From SG8-40 sp963792855 (GTDB taxonomy: Bacteria > Pseudomonadota > Gammaproteobacteria > Burkholderiales > Eutrophovitaceae), in assembly GCA_963792855.1 (NCBI GenBank), contig CAWBXZ010000005.1, positions 186,001 through 250,000 on the forward strand: 64,000 nucleotides of DNA, written 5' to 3'. A program made the position numbers and the translations under genes. The notes beneath the pieces are model-generated. The model had not been told where the DNA came from. It did no database searches and saw only the letters and a list, made by a program, of their open reading frames with translations. Positions within the stretch are counted from its first letter, which is position 1. Each line of letters starts with the position of its first letter. Shown here in pieces: positions 10,471 through 19,804 of the stretch.

Positions 10471-11217
10471 ATGTCGCGGCGCCGGGTGTTAGGTGCGATG
10501 CTCGCGATTGTGGCAGTGGTTATCACTGTCGCCTGCTTCGCGCCCGCAGCGTGGCTTGGCAATTTTGTTGCCGAACATAGCCGCCTTCGACTGGTCTATC
10601 CCAGTGGCACACTCTGGAATGGTTCTGCAGTGCTGGGGGTGAGCGATGGCAGATCGACCCGCATGCTGCCCGGCAGGGTTGGCTGGAGTATGCGCTGGAA
10701 AGATCTAATGTATGGCAGGATAGGCTTGGCGATCGAGCACAATACGATCGAGGATGCGATCAGGGCCAGTTACGATGGCCGTATGATCTACTTGGGGGCT
10801 GGCAGGGCATTATGGCCGGCCGCGATGCTGGAAGTACTGGGAGCGCCATTCAATACCATTTCTCCTGGCGGGCTGTTGCGCATTCGCTGGGGCGAATCGC
10901 GCCTCTCCGGCGAGGGGTTCTACGGCACCGTCCAGGTTGACTGGGACAACGCGCAGTCCGCCCTGTCGCCGGTTGTGCCGTTAGGCGACTTTCGCGTTGC
11001 GCTCACTGCCAATGGCCGTGACGGAGAAGCCAGACTGACGACGCTGCGCGGCCCGCTGCTGCTTGAGGGGGATGGCCAGATGCAGGCGGGAACCATCCGG
11101 TTTTCCGGAACGGCAGACGCCGAGCCGGACATGCGAGCCAGCCTCAACGGGCTTATCGGCGTACTTGGCCCCCGATCGGGCCAAAAAGTGCTGTTGAACT
11201 GGGAGTACAACAGTTGA
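10471..11217 (+). CDS. gspN: Type II secretion protein GspN
   Basis: The 248-aa protein has one N-terminal membrane segment (about residues 5-28) and a predicted beta-rich periplasmic domain. That domain has the GspN features LVYPSGTLWNGSAVLGV and GGLLRIRWGESRLSGEGFYG. GspN is present in only some T2SS, including xps-like ones, and its exact role is not settled. Its position between gspM and gspD is the same as in the Xanthomonas xps cluster. Confidence 0.9.
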   Translation: MSRRRVLGAMLAIVAVVITVACFAPAAWLGNFVAEHSRLRLVYPSGTLWNGSAVLGVSDGRSTRMLPGRVGWSMRWKDLMYGRIGLAIEHNTIEDAIRASYDGRMIYLGAGRALWPAAMLEVLGAPFNTISPGGLLRIRWGESRLSGEGFYGTVQVDWDNAQSALSPVVPLGDFRVALTANGRDGEARLTTLRGPLLLEGDGQMQAGTIRFSGTADAEPDMRASLNGLIGVLGPRSGQKVLLNWEYNS

Positions 11218-11373
11218 CGAACGACGCGAACAAGCATGATCTTTCACGATCGTGGTTCACGACCGCGAAGTTGGGACCTGCATCCGATGCCGGGCCTGAC
11301 TGAGGCAACGACGAATTCAGAACATGGATCGATTGTGACGGATATTTTTCGATGCCGGTCCGCAGTGACCGGC

Positions 11374-13434
11374 ATGGTCCAAGCGGCAAGGGTTCTTCGC
11401 AACAGCCTGTTCCGGATGCTGCGTGTCTTCTCGTGCCTGCTGCTGGTGGTTGCGAGTCCTGCGGTCGCGCAGGAACGCGTCATGCTGAACTTTGTCAATG
11501 CCGATCTCGACGCCGTAGTAAGGGCAATCGGTCATTACACCGGGCGCACGTTTGTTGTCGATCCGCGTGTCAAAGGATCGCTGAATCTGGTTTCGGAGAA
11601 ACCACTGAGCCGTGCGCAGGCACTTTCCGCATTAACCGCGGCGCTTCGACTGCAAGGCTTTGCCGTTGTCGAAGTCGGCGGTATTTCACGAGTCGTTCCC
11701 GAAGCGGACGCCAAGTTTCAGGGCGGAGGGGTCGATGCAACCCGGGTGCCGCCTAGCGCCCGCGGCGATCAGGTGATTACCCAGGTATTCCGCTTGCGCC
11801 ACGAGTCTGCGGTAAATGTCCTGCCGGTGATTCGGCCGCTGGTGCCGCCCAATAATCCCGTCATCGCGTATGCGGGCAGCAACGCGATCGTCGTCACCGA
11901 TTATGCGGACAACCTGCGCCGTATAGAGAAGATCATTGCCGCGATCGACGTCGATTCGCCCGCCGGCACCGAAGTCATTTCCCTGGATCACGCAATCGCC
12001 AGCGACATGGCGCTCATTGTGTCTCGACTGACCATACAACAGGGTGCGTCGGGCGAGGTGATTGATTCGAATGAAAAGGTCACCGTGCTGGCCGATCCGG
12101 TAACCAACAGCGTAATCGTGAAATCGAAAAGCGCATCCCAGATTTCCGCAGTAAGGAAAATCGTAAAAGAACTGGATCGCCCGGGCCCGGCGGGTGCCGG
12201 CGTACATGTCGTCTCGCTGAAGAATGCCGAGGCCAAGGCGCTGGCCGAAATTCTCAGCCAGATCCCCACAGGCGGAGAATTGCAGGGTGAGGCCGGTCAG
12301 GGCGGACAGCGCCGTAACCCGGGCTCGGCGCAGCCATCTGCCCAGGCGGCGGAGGCAACGGTGGTCGCTGACGTGGCTTCCAACTCCCTGATCATTTCGG
12401 CTACCGAAGCCGTGTACCGTCAGTTGCGCAAGGTTATCGACCGCCTCGACGAGCGAAAGGCGCAGGTGTTCATCGAGTCCTTGCTGGTTGAGGTGCAGAC
12501 CGACCGGGGCGCGGAATTCGGGATTCAGTGGCTCGGGGGGCTCGACAACCTTTCTGATGGCAATACCAGTGCCGTCGGAGGCACCAATTTTGGCGACCAA
12601 TCACAGAATATCGTCAGCGGCGCGCAAAACCTTGGCAACCTGGGCCAGGGACTCAACCTCGGCGTTATCAGCGGACAGGTAACGATTCCCGGTCTGGGCG
12701 CGATTACCAACTTGAACTTCCTTGCGCGTGCGCTGGAAGAGCGTGCCGACGCCAATATTCTTTCTACACCGAACATCCTCACGCTCGACAATGAAGAGGC
12801 GACAATCATCGTAGCGGAGAACGTCCCGTTCATTACCGGCTCGTACGCCAATACCGGAACCGCAGCGCCCGGCGTTAACCCGTTCCAGACGATCGAGCGG
12901 CAGGACGTCGGTCTGATATTGAAGGTAAAGCCGCAGATTAGTGAAGGCGGCACCATACGGATGAGCATCTACGAGGAGGCGTCGGCAGTAAAGGAGCAGA
13001 CGACAAGCTCGCCGACCGGCATCATTACGACAAAGAGATCGGTGGAAACGGATGTTTTGATCGACGACGGCAGCATTATCGTTCTTGGCGGCCTGGTGCA
13101 GGATCAGATCGCCACCGTTGTGGAGAAAGTGCCGGTCCTCGGAGATATTCCGGTGCTTGGCCACTTGTTTCGTTATGAAACACGGATCAGCAAGAAAACG
13201 AATCTCATGCTGTTTTTGCGTCCTTACGTGATCCGCAACGCGGATGATTCGCGCTCGCTCACGGTCCAGCGCTACGACATGATGCGCAAACTGGAGCGCG
13301 AAACTGCGCCTGAACCGCATTTCGCGCTGCCTACATTCGAAGGGCCCGTATTGCCGGAATTGCATCTTGGACATCAGCCGGAAGCGGCGCCGGCGACGCC
13401 CAATCAACCGAGCGCACCGCAACCGGCACAATGA
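11374..13434 (+). CDS. gspD: Type II secretion secretin GspD
   Basis: The open frame begins at 11236, but a start at 11374 (or 11416) gives a normal Sec signal peptide ending at ASPAVAQ^E; neither codon has a strong ribosome site. The 686-aa product has the N0 domain (VMLNFVNADLDAVVRAIGHY), N1-N3 repeats (RHESAVNVLPVIRPLVPPNN and later), a Gln/Gly-rich linker (about 340-365), and the secretin core. That core includes LSTPNILTLDNEEATIIVAENVP and the terminal VPVLGDIPVLGHLFRYE motif. It forms the outer-membrane channel. A Pro/Ala/Gln-rich tail of about 40 residues follows. Its stop overlaps the gspE start. Confidence 0.96.
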   Translation: MVQAARVLRNSLFRMLRVFSCLLLVVASPAVAQERVMLNFVNADLDAVVRAIGHYTGRTFVVDPRVKGSLNLVSEKPLSRAQALSALTAALRLQGFAVVEVGGISRVVPEADAKFQGGGVDATRVPPSARGDQVITQVFRLRHESAVNVLPVIRPLVPPNNPVIAYAGSNAIVVTDYADNLRRIEKIIAAIDVDSPAGTEVISLDHAIASDMALIVSRLTIQQGASGEVIDSNEKVTVLADPVTNSVIVKSKSASQISAVRKIVKELDRPGPAGAGVHVVSLKNAEAKALAEILSQIPTGGELQGEAGQGGQRRNPGSAQPSAQAAEATVVADVASNSLIISATEAVYRQLRKVIDRLDERKAQVFIESLLVEVQTDRGAEFGIQWLGGLDNLSDGNTSAVGGTNFGDQSQNIVSGAQNLGNLGQGLNLGVISGQVTIPGLGAITNLNFLARALEERADANILSTPNILTLDNEEATIIVAENVPFITGSYANTGTAAPGVNPFQTIERQDVGLILKVKPQISEGGTIRMSIYEEASAVKEQTTSSPTGIITTKRSVETDVLIDDGSIIVLGGLVQDQIATVVEKVPVLGDIPVLGHLFRYETRISKKTNLMLFLRPYVIRNADDSRSLTVQRYDMMRKLERETAPEPHFALPTFEGPVLPELHLGHQPEAAPATPNQPSAPQPAQ

Positions 13435-14855
13435 GCCAGCCTGTTCCCTATTCTTTTGCCCGGGCCCAGCGCGTGCTGACTGCTGGTGAAAAAGACGGTT
13501 CGTTGTTGTTGTGGGTGACCGATCGCACGATGCCCGCTGCGATTGTTGAGTTGCGGCGCTCGCTCGCCCGTGACCTGACGCCTGTTCTGGTGTCCGACGC
13601 GCAATTCGAAGAAGGCTTGCGTGCGGCCTATGTCGACGGCGGGGGCGGCGCTGCATCGGTTGTCGACGAGGTTGAGAGCGAAGTCGATCTGGACCGGCTA
13701 ATGCAGGATATCCCCGATGTCGAAGATCTGCTCGACGAAAAAGATGACGCACCGATTGTGCGCATGCTCAATGCGATGCTGTCCCAGGCCGTACGGGAAG
13801 GTGCGTCCGACGTGCACATCGAGCCGTTCGAATCCTATTCCGTCGTGCGCTATCGTGTCGACGGTACATTGCGGGACGTCGTACGTCCTCGCAGCGCGTT
13901 GCATGCGGCACTGACATCGCGCATCAAGATCATGGCCAACATGGATATCGCGGAGAAAAGGCTGCCGCAGGACGGACGTATCATGCTGCGTCTCGGAGGA
14001 CGACCGATCGACGTGCGGGTGTCCACCCTGCCGGCTGCGCACGGCGAGCGCATTGTCTTGCGCTTGCTCGACAAGGAACGCGGATCTCTTGCGCCGGAAA
14101 AGCTGGGCATGGCGTCCGATACCCTGGCGTCTTTCTCGGCACTGGTGAGGCAAAGTCACGGTATCGTGCTGGTGACCGGTCCGACCGGAAGCGGAAAGAC
14201 GACGACCCTGTATGCGATGCTGTCACGGCTCGATACGCAGACCACCAACATACTGACGGTGGAAGATCCGATTGAATACGACTTGCCGGGCATCGGCCAG
14301 ACGCAGGTCAATCCGCGCATCGACATGACGTTTGCGAGGGCTTTGCGTGCGATTTTGCGGCAGGATCCGGATGTCATCATGATCGGAGAGATTCGCGATC
14401 GGGAAACGGCGCAGATTGCTGTGCAGGCATCATTGACCGGACATCTGGTGCTGGCGACCCTGCACACCAATGACTCGGTGTCGGCAGTAACACGATTGCT
14501 GGACATGGGAATCGAACCGTTTCTGCTTTCATCGACCCTGCTCGGAGTGCTGGGCCAGCGGCTGCTGAGAAAGCTGTGCCCTGAATGCCGCGAAATTGGT
14601 GATGATGGTTACTGGCATGCGCGCGGCTGTCCCGCGTGTCTGAACTCCGGATATGCCGGACGCACCGGAGCCTATGAATTGTTGCGCGTCGACGAACCGA
14701 TTCGGCAAGCCATTCATGCGAGGGAAGCGGAAAGCAGGCTTCGTGTCCTCGCAACTGAGCGGGGTTTTCGTTCGATTCGCGACGATTGCGCTCGCTGGTT
14801 GACCGAAGGAGCGACATCTCTGGAGGAGGTCACCCGCATTTCGCGCGAACAGTAG
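13431..14855 (+). CDS. gspE: Type II secretion ATPase GspE
   Basis: This 474-aa hexameric cytoplasmic ATPase powers pseudopilus assembly. A short N1 region is followed by the catalytic domain: Walker A GPTGSGKTTT at about 250-259, an Asp box (LTVEDPIEYDLPGIGQTQVN), Walker B (RQDPDVIMIGEIRD) and the His box (GHLVLATLHTND). The tetracysteine zinc site is complete at C383, C386, C400 and C403 (CPEC and CPAC). The start overlaps the gspD stop by four bases. The gene order N-D-E-F differs from enterobacterial C-D-E-F and is closer to a rotation of xps. Confidence 0.97.
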   Translation: MSQPVPYSFARAQRVLTAGEKDGSLLLWVTDRTMPAAIVELRRSLARDLTPVLVSDAQFEEGLRAAYVDGGGGAASVVDEVESEVDLDRLMQDIPDVEDLLDEKDDAPIVRMLNAMLSQAVREGASDVHIEPFESYSVVRYRVDGTLRDVVRPRSALHAALTSRIKIMANMDIAEKRLPQDGRIMLRLGGRPIDVRVSTLPAAHGERIVLRLLDKERGSLAPEKLGMASDTLASFSALVRQSHGIVLVTGPTGSGKTTTLYAMLSRLDTQTTNILTVEDPIEYDLPGIGQTQVNPRIDMTFARALRAILRQDPDVIMIGEIRDRETAQIAVQASLTGHLVLATLHTNDSVSAVTRLLDMGIEPFLLSSTLLGVLGQRLLRKLCPECREIGDDGYWHARGCPACLNSGYAGRTGAYELLRVDEPIRQAIHAREAESRLRVLATERGFRSIRDDCARWLTEGATSLEEVTRISREQ

Positions 14856-14862
14856 CGCAGAG

Positions 14863-16071
14863 ATGACAACCTATCGCTTCGAAGCGGCGCGCCAGAGAGG
14901 GAGCGTCGAAAAAGGCGAGATTGATGCCGACAGTGCGCGTGCTGCGCGAAGCCAGTTGCGCGCGCGCGGCCTGGTGCCGATTTCACTGGAAGCGAAAGGC
15001 GCGGGTGAATCCAAAGGCGGTGGCGGATCACGTTATCGCCTGAGCGAGGCCGATCTCGCCCTCGCAACACGGCAGCTTGCCAGTCTGCTGACCGCGGGCT
15101 TGCAGCTTGACGTGGCACTGGCGACACTTGTCGAACAGGCGGAAGACGAAGGGCAACGCGAGATTTTCCGGGCAGTTCGTGCCGATGTCCTTGCCGGACA
15201 CCGGTTCGCTGAAGCGCTCGAACGCCATCCGCGCGTCTTCCCCCGCGTTTACTGCGCGACTGTAGCGGCAGGCGAACAGGCTGGCAGTTTCGGCATAGTC
15301 CTCGAGCGGCTCGCGCAATACCTCGAGGACAGACAGGCGCTGCGCGGCAAGCTGATCGCCGCGGCGACCTATCCCGCCATCGTTACGCTGATCGCGTTTG
15401 CGATAGTCGTTTTCCTGATGACCTACGTCGTCCCCCAGGTAGTGCAGGTGTTCGAGCAAACGCGCCAGGCACTGCCGTTGCCAACGCGTTTTTTGCTTGC
15501 GGCCTCCGCTTTGCTGCGTAACTACGGCTTGTGGCTGTTATTGGCAGGCGCGGGTGTTGTTTATGCGTTGCGCAGCATGCTGCGACAAGCAACGGCAAAG
15601 GCGGCATGGGACCGGATGCTGTTGCGTCTGCCGCTATTCGGACGCATTTTCCGCGGCATCGACACCGCGCGCTTTGCCGCCACGCTGGCGATGCTCAGCG
15701 AGGCCGGCGTGCCGATGCTGCGTGCTCTTGCCGCCGCCGAGGCCACCTTGTCGAATTCGCTGCTGCGCGCTGCGGCGGCAGATGCCATCGATCGGGTGCG
15801 CGAAGGCGTCGCGCTGGCGCGTGCCCTGGCCGCGACGCGCGTTTTTCCGCCGGTACTGGTGCGCCTTATCGATGTCGGCGAGTCCACGGGCGACCTGCCC
15901 AGGATGCTGACGCATGCAGCGCAGATCCAGTCGCGCGAAGTCGAGCGGCGCGCCAGCGCACTTGCGACGCTCGCTGAGCCTTTACTGATCCTGGTCATGG
16001 GTGCTGTTGTGCTGGGTATTGTGCTGGCCGTGTTGCTGCCGATTATCGAAATCAACCAGCTGGTGCGCTAG
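14863..16071 (+). CDS. gspF: Type II secretion inner-membrane platform protein GspF
   Basis: The 402-aa product is the normal length for GspF. It has a short N-terminal segment (YRFEAARQRGSVEKGEIDA), then two copies of the T2SSF helical domain separated by membrane helices, with three membrane segments in all (about residues 172-192, 222-240 and 370-395). The conserved ATRQLASLLTAGLQLDVAL and FAATLAMLSEAGVPMLRAL segments mark the repeats. GspF is the platform hub contacting GspE and GspL. It is the last gene of the operon; no clear terminator follows before arsR. Confidence 0.96.
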   Translation: MTTYRFEAARQRGSVEKGEIDADSARAARSQLRARGLVPISLEAKGAGESKGGGGSRYRLSEADLALATRQLASLLTAGLQLDVALATLVEQAEDEGQREIFRAVRADVLAGHRFAEALERHPRVFPRVYCATVAAGEQAGSFGIVLERLAQYLEDRQALRGKLIAAATYPAIVTLIAFAIVVFLMTYVVPQVVQVFEQTRQALPLPTRFLLAASALLRNYGLWLLLAGAGVVYALRSMLRQATAKAAWDRMLLRLPLFGRIFRGIDTARFAATLAMLSEAGVPMLRALAAAEATLSNSLLRAAAADAIDRVREGVALARALAATRVFPPVLVRLIDVGESTGDLPRMLTHAAQIQSREVERRASALATLAEPLLILVMGAVVLGIVLAVLLPIIEINQLVR

Positions 16072-16141
16072 TCCCGCACCGTCTCGCTCCCGATCCGCGC
16101 GGGTAGTGCAGCTGCGCGGTCATTCGCGTGGTGCTTGTCTC

Positions 16142-16169
16142 GTTTCAATATTTCAAGTATTGTTGAAAC
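16142..16169 (+). promoter_or_regulatory. Palindromic ArsR operator next to the arsR start codon
   Basis: An AT-rich interrupted palindrome has outer arms gtttca (16142-16147) and tgaaac (16164-16169) and inner aata/tatt halves. It ends exactly one base before the arsR ATG. Because it occupies the place of a ribosome-binding site, the transcript may be leaderless or have a very short leader. ArsR/SmtB repressors typically bind such dyads at their own promoters; binding here is inferred. Confidence 0.6.
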
Positions 16170-16550
16170 ATGAAAAATACTGAAGCCGCACACGCACTAT
16201 CGGCGCTTGGTCATGAATCACGACTGGCCATCTTCCGCGTTCTGGTTCAGGCGGGACCGGAAGGGCTGGCAGCAGGCGAAATCGCGAGGCGGCTCGATCT
16301 CGCGCCAAACGCCTTGACGTTTCACCTCAAGGAACTGACCGGTGCGGGCCTGGCCGAGTCGCGCCAGTCGGGACGGTTCGTAATTTACTCGGCGGTGTTT
16401 CCCGCCATGGCCGGCCTGGTCGGCTACCTCACCGAGAATTGCTGCGGCGGCGCTGACTGCGGCCTTCCATCGCCATCCCGGCGCAATTCCCTTCCCGTCA
16501 GACCCGCTAGCGGTCAACCCCGTAACAACATGGTCAGGAGGTTGAAATGA
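16170..16550 (+). CDS. arsR: ArsR-family metalloregulator
   Basis: This 126-aa winged-helix repressor has the ArsR/SmtB pattern ALSALGHESRLAIFRVLVQ, followed by the recognition helix region NALTFHLKELTGAGL (about 47-61) and the wing ESRQSGRFVIYS. Candidate As(III) ligands are C91, C92 and C97 in a C-terminal CCGGADC cluster; the classic CVC motif in the DNA-binding helix is absent. This placement resembles ArsR types with C-terminal thiol sites. It is followed by arsI with a four-base overlap, so the operon is probably self-regulated and induced by arsenite or methylarsenite. Confidence 0.92.
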   Translation: MKNTEAAHALSALGHESRLAIFRVLVQAGPEGLAAGEIARRLDLAPNALTFHLKELTGAGLAESRQSGRFVIYSAVFPAMAGLVGYLTENCCGGADCGLPSPSRRNSLPVRPASGQPRNNMVRRLK

Positions 16551-17029
16551 AACGGATGCACGTTCACGTCAGTGTTGGTGACCTCGACAAGAGTATCGGT
16601 TTTTATTCCAGGTTGTTTGACGCCGAGCCGATTGTGGTTGAGGCGGATTATGCGAAGTGGATGCTCGACGATCCGCGATTGAACTTTGCCATCTCGGCGC
16701 GCGGCGCAGCGCCCGGCCTCGATCATCTGGGCATTCAGGTCGATTCGGACAACGAGTTGGCTGCGATTCATGAGCGCCTCGATGCGGCCGGTCAGACCCT
16801 GTTCTCGCAGGAAGCGACCACGTGCTGCTATGCGCGCTCTGACAAGCACTGGGTCACCGATCCGCAGGGCGTTGCGTGGGAGGCATTTCATACGCTGGGC
16901 TCGGCGCCGACATTCGGTAGCAGCCGCGACGCGATCATGAAAGGCGTGATGACCAAAGAGGATGCCTGTTGCGCGCCGCAGGTGCCGTCGGTTGCGGCTC
17001 AAACCTGTTGTGGCGGCAGTGAATCATGA
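16547..17029 (+). CDS. arsI: ArsI/CadI-type glyoxalase-fold C-As lyase
   Basis: This 160-aa vicinal-oxygen-chelate protein has the ArsI layout: metal ligands H5, H60 and E112, and the adjacent cysteines C93-C94 in TTCCYARSDKHWVTDPQG that bind trivalent organoarsenicals in ArsI. The C-terminal tail has two more Cys pairs (141-142 and 154-155). ArsI cleaves the carbon-arsenic bond of methylarsenite. The older name for close relatives is cadmium-induced protein CadI, so the exact substrate is inferred from the arsR/arsC context. An AGGAGG lies 5 nt before the ATG inside arsR. Confidence 0.88.
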   Translation: MKRMHVHVSVGDLDKSIGFYSRLFDAEPIVVEADYAKWMLDDPRLNFAISARGAAPGLDHLGIQVDSDNELAAIHERLDAAGQTLFSQEATTCCYARSDKHWVTDPQGVAWEAFHTLGSAPTFGSSRDAIMKGVMTKEDACCAPQVPSVAAQTCCGGSES

Positions 17030-17538
17030 CGAACCGGATCTCCAGCGTCCTGTTCCTGTGCACCGGCAATTCGGCTCGCAGCATCATTGCCGAGAGTGTG
17101 CTGAACCATTTTGGCGAGGGCCGGTTCCGCGCCTTCAGCGCCGGCAGCTTTCCCACTGGCAAGGTCAACCCGCTGGTTCTGGAATTTCTCGCGCAACAGG
17201 GGATATCCACACGGGGGGCGCGTAGCAAGAGTTGGGATGAATTCGCGGCGCCCGATAGTGCCGGGCTGGATTTCGTCATCACTGTGTGTGACGATGCTGC
17301 CGGTGAAGCGTGCCCGGTGTGGCCGGGCCAGCCGATTACCGCACACTGGGGCGTGGAAGACCCCGCGCGGTTCATGGACGATCCGGACAAGGCTCGCAAA
17401 GTCATCCGCAATGTTTTTCATGTGCTCAAGGCGCGTATTCAGTTGTTCACCAGCCTGCCCGCCGCCAGTCTGGACCGACTGGCGTTGACTGCGGCGGTCC
17501 GTGATATCGGTGCCCGGGACCTGACCGAACAGCAGTAG
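17026..17538 (+). CDS. arsC: Arsenate reductase, LMW-phosphatase family
   Basis: The 170-aa protein has the low-molecular-weight tyrosine-phosphatase P-loop at the N-terminus, with C12 and R18 in LCTGNSARS. Further cysteines at C88 and C96 (VCDDAAGEAC) probably form the disulfide relay of thioredoxin-coupled arsenate reductases. It reduces arsenate to arsenite in the cytoplasm. It overlaps arsI by four bases. No arsenite efflux gene (arsB, acr3) follows within the window. Confidence 0.92.
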   Translation: MTNRISSVLFLCTGNSARSIIAESVLNHFGEGRFRAFSAGSFPTGKVNPLVLEFLAQQGISTRGARSKSWDEFAAPDSAGLDFVITVCDDAAGEACPVWPGQPITAHWGVEDPARFMDDPDKARKVIRNVFHVLKARIQLFTSLPAASLDRLALTAAVRDIGARDLTEQQ

Positions 17539-17902
17539 TCAGGCGGCAAACGGTTGGTAGAGTCCCGCGCAAGACGGCCACCGTTGTGCGCATGCGTGTT
17601 GACAGCCCGGGCCTCTCCGTAGCGCGAGTTTCGCTCGTGCTGTTTGCCTCTTCTTTCCGGTATTCGTGGACAGGGTGGTGCGAAACTTTCAACGCCAGCG
17701 AGCCGGGTTACAGGCCGCTGCATGGATAATCGGATATGCTCGGGGTATCGGTTGCACTGGACGCGGACCGGCATGCGCTCGCGCTCATGGCTGAAACTTC
17801 GCGATGCGGTTCGAGGGCGCTTCAGCTCTCCGGTCCGGAACCGGTAGGCGCGGGTGTTGCGGATCCCGGCGTCTGGCTCAACTCGCGAAAGTGAGGAGTT
17901 AA
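17539..17902. other. Intergenic region after arsC
   Basis: In these 364 bp no coding frame with a credible start, RNA gene or terminator was found. It ends in the ribosome site (gaggag) of the DUF169 gene. Confidence 0.4.
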
Positions 17903-18691
17903 ATGTCCCAAACACCATCGGATTACGCCCGTCTCGTCGCGGACCTCGAGCGCTTTCTCAAACTGCGCAGCATCTGTGTCGGCATGAAGCTGTTCGCGGC
18001 CGTTGAGGAGATGGAGGCGATCCCGGGCATTCGCCGACCGAAATCGATTCACACAACAGATCAGGTCGTGGCGCAGGCGACCCGTCTCGGATGGACGGTT
18101 GGCATTACTGGCGACGACCTGGTCGGTGAGCAATGCCGGGCCGTGGTCGGGCTCGGCGAGGCCGATGCGCAGTGGCTGTCAGGAAAACACATGACTGGCG
18201 TCTGGTTCGCATCGGACGCCGATTCGGCGCGCCATCAGGCTGCGATGCATCTAGTGCCCCGGCAAAAATTTCGCGCACTTGCCGTATCGCCGCTGGCGAG
18301 CGGGCGTCTCGATCCGCCCGACATCGCGCTCTTTTATGCAACACCCGGAGCGATGATCTACTTCATCAACGGCCTGCAGTGGTCGGGTTACAAACGATTC
18401 GACTGGAGCGTGGTCGGCGAATCCGCATGCGCCGACTCGTGGGGTCGGGCACTCAAACTCGGAGAGCCCAGCCTGTCGATCCCATGCTTTGCGGAACGGC
18501 GTTACGGTGGCGTGCTTGACGACGAGATGTTGATGGCGCTGCCTGTCGATCATCTGCGCAAGGCAATAAGCGGTATGCAGGCCTTGTCGAAAAACGGGTT
18601 CCGCTATCCTTTCCCCCAATATGGCATTCAACAGGACGTGCGTGCCGGAATGTCCGTGAGCTATCCGGATCGGGCGAGCAGTAACGGATAG
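17903..18691 (+). CDS. DUF169 family protein
   Basis: The 262-aa protein opens with ADLERFLKLRSICVGMKLF, the characteristic DUF169 start, and the family is otherwise uncharacterised. Later visible segments are LAVSPLASGRLDPPDIALFY and a C-terminal half with GVLDDEMLMALPVDHL. There is no signal peptide or membrane segment, so it is probably cytoplasmic. AGGAG lies 6 nt before the ATG. The next gene is a bicupin oxygenase-like gene on the same strand, 139 nt away; a shared role is possible but unproved. Confidence 0.85.
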   Translation: MSQTPSDYARLVADLERFLKLRSICVGMKLFAAVEEMEAIPGIRRPKSIHTTDQVVAQATRLGWTVGITGDDLVGEQCRAVVGLGEADAQWLSGKHMTGVWFASDADSARHQAAMHLVPRQKFRALAVSPLASGRLDPPDIALFYATPGAMIYFINGLQWSGYKRFDWSVVGESACADSWGRALKLGEPSLSIPCFAERRYGGVLDDEMLMALPVDHLRKAISGMQALSKNGFRYPFPQYGIQQDVRAGMSVSYPDRASSNG

Positions 18692-18830
18692 ACCTGTTTG
18701 CGGATGGCCGTTGTTCAGGGTCCGGGAAGGCAATTGGCGGGTGCGGCGTTGACCCCCGCTCTTGCGTGGCCGTACAGTATTGAAATCAGGCGCCGGCAGT
18801 CACTGCCGGGCGCCCGCACAGGAGAAGTAT

Positions 18831-19742
18831 ATGGAACTTGCGGAACGGAATGGGGTGGAAAATCAATCACTCTACGAGCAGCGGGCACGTTATGTCTGCA
18901 ACGAAAACGGCTTCGCATTTTCGTATCCGTCTGTGCCCGTGCGACAGTTCACAGCCGAGTACGAACGCGCCGCCGATCCAGGCGAACCGGCCGGCACCAT
19001 CCTGCTCGACGCAAGTGACGCGCTGGGCACCGCCTATCCGGCAACCACACCAACGCTATTGTGCCGTTACGTCCGTTTGCGTGCCGGTGAACGCTTGTCG
19101 CAAACGTATAACGCTAGCGGCGAGGTCTGTTATGTGATGTCAGGAAGTGGCGAAAGCACAAGCGGTACGGATCATCTCGTCTGGAAGCAAGGCGATGTGT
19201 TTTGTCTGCCTGGCGGGGAGGAGACCACATATCGGGCCGACCGGGACAGCATACTGTTCAATGTGACCGACGAACCACTATTGGCTTTTGCTGGCGTAAG
19301 GGCACCGAATGGCGGCGGGGGTGCGGTGGAGGCCGTGGTCTGGCGCAGCGAGGAAATCGAACGGCGGTTCGAAACGGTTTTCCGGCGACCGGTTACCGAA
19401 AAGACAACGGGGGCCTCGGTGCAGTTTGGCACCCGCCGTACCGAGCCGAATTTCACCACGATTCCGTTTATCAACGTGGCCATTAATACACTTGCGGCCG
19501 GTTGCGACCAGCGGCCGCACCGTCACAACGGGGTCGCGGTGACGCTGGCGATTCAGGGAGAGGGGATACATTCCAGGATCGACGGCGAGCGCGTTGACTG
19601 GATAACGGGTGTTGCCCAGATTACGCCGGCGACAAGCTTGCATTCACACCACAACCGTGGCGACAAGCGCATGCGCTCGCTGGTAATCCAGGATGAAGGC
19701 TTGCACATCTATACCCGCACGCCGGGTTTCAGTTTCGACTGA
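18831..19742 (+). CDS. Bicupin protein, gentisate 1,2-dioxygenase-like
   Basis: The start at 18831 has GGAGAAG just upstream; the open frame extends further but without such a site. The 303-aa product holds two cupin barrels. The first (about residues 85-155) contains GEVCYVMSGSGES and the second (about 225-300) the metal-binding-like pattern PHRHNGVAVTLAIQGEG and SLHSHHNRGD. Only the second has a convincing histidine set. Gentisate and related ring-cleaving dioxygenases share this layout, with iron in one or both cupins. The substrate is unknown. Confidence 0.8.
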   Translation: MELAERNGVENQSLYEQRARYVCNENGFAFSYPSVPVRQFTAEYERAADPGEPAGTILLDASDALGTAYPATTPTLLCRYVRLRAGERLSQTYNASGEVCYVMSGSGESTSGTDHLVWKQGDVFCLPGGEETTYRADRDSILFNVTDEPLLAFAGVRAPNGGGGAVEAVVWRSEEIERRFETVFRRPVTEKTTGASVQFGTRRTEPNFTTIPFINVAINTLAAGCDQRPHRHNGVAVTLAIQGEGIHSRIDGERVDWITGVAQITPATSLHSHHNRGDKRMRSLVIQDEGLHIYTRTPGFSFD

Positions 19743-19804
19743 GACCGAATTGCTCTTTTCCCGGGATTTCACCGCTGTCCGATGCGCTGGAACCGGAATC
19801 CTGA

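Noticed and set aside
11686..12600. Minus-strand open frame of 304 codons opposite gspD
   Set aside because: It is a shadow of gspD codons; the plus-strand product has all secretin motifs.
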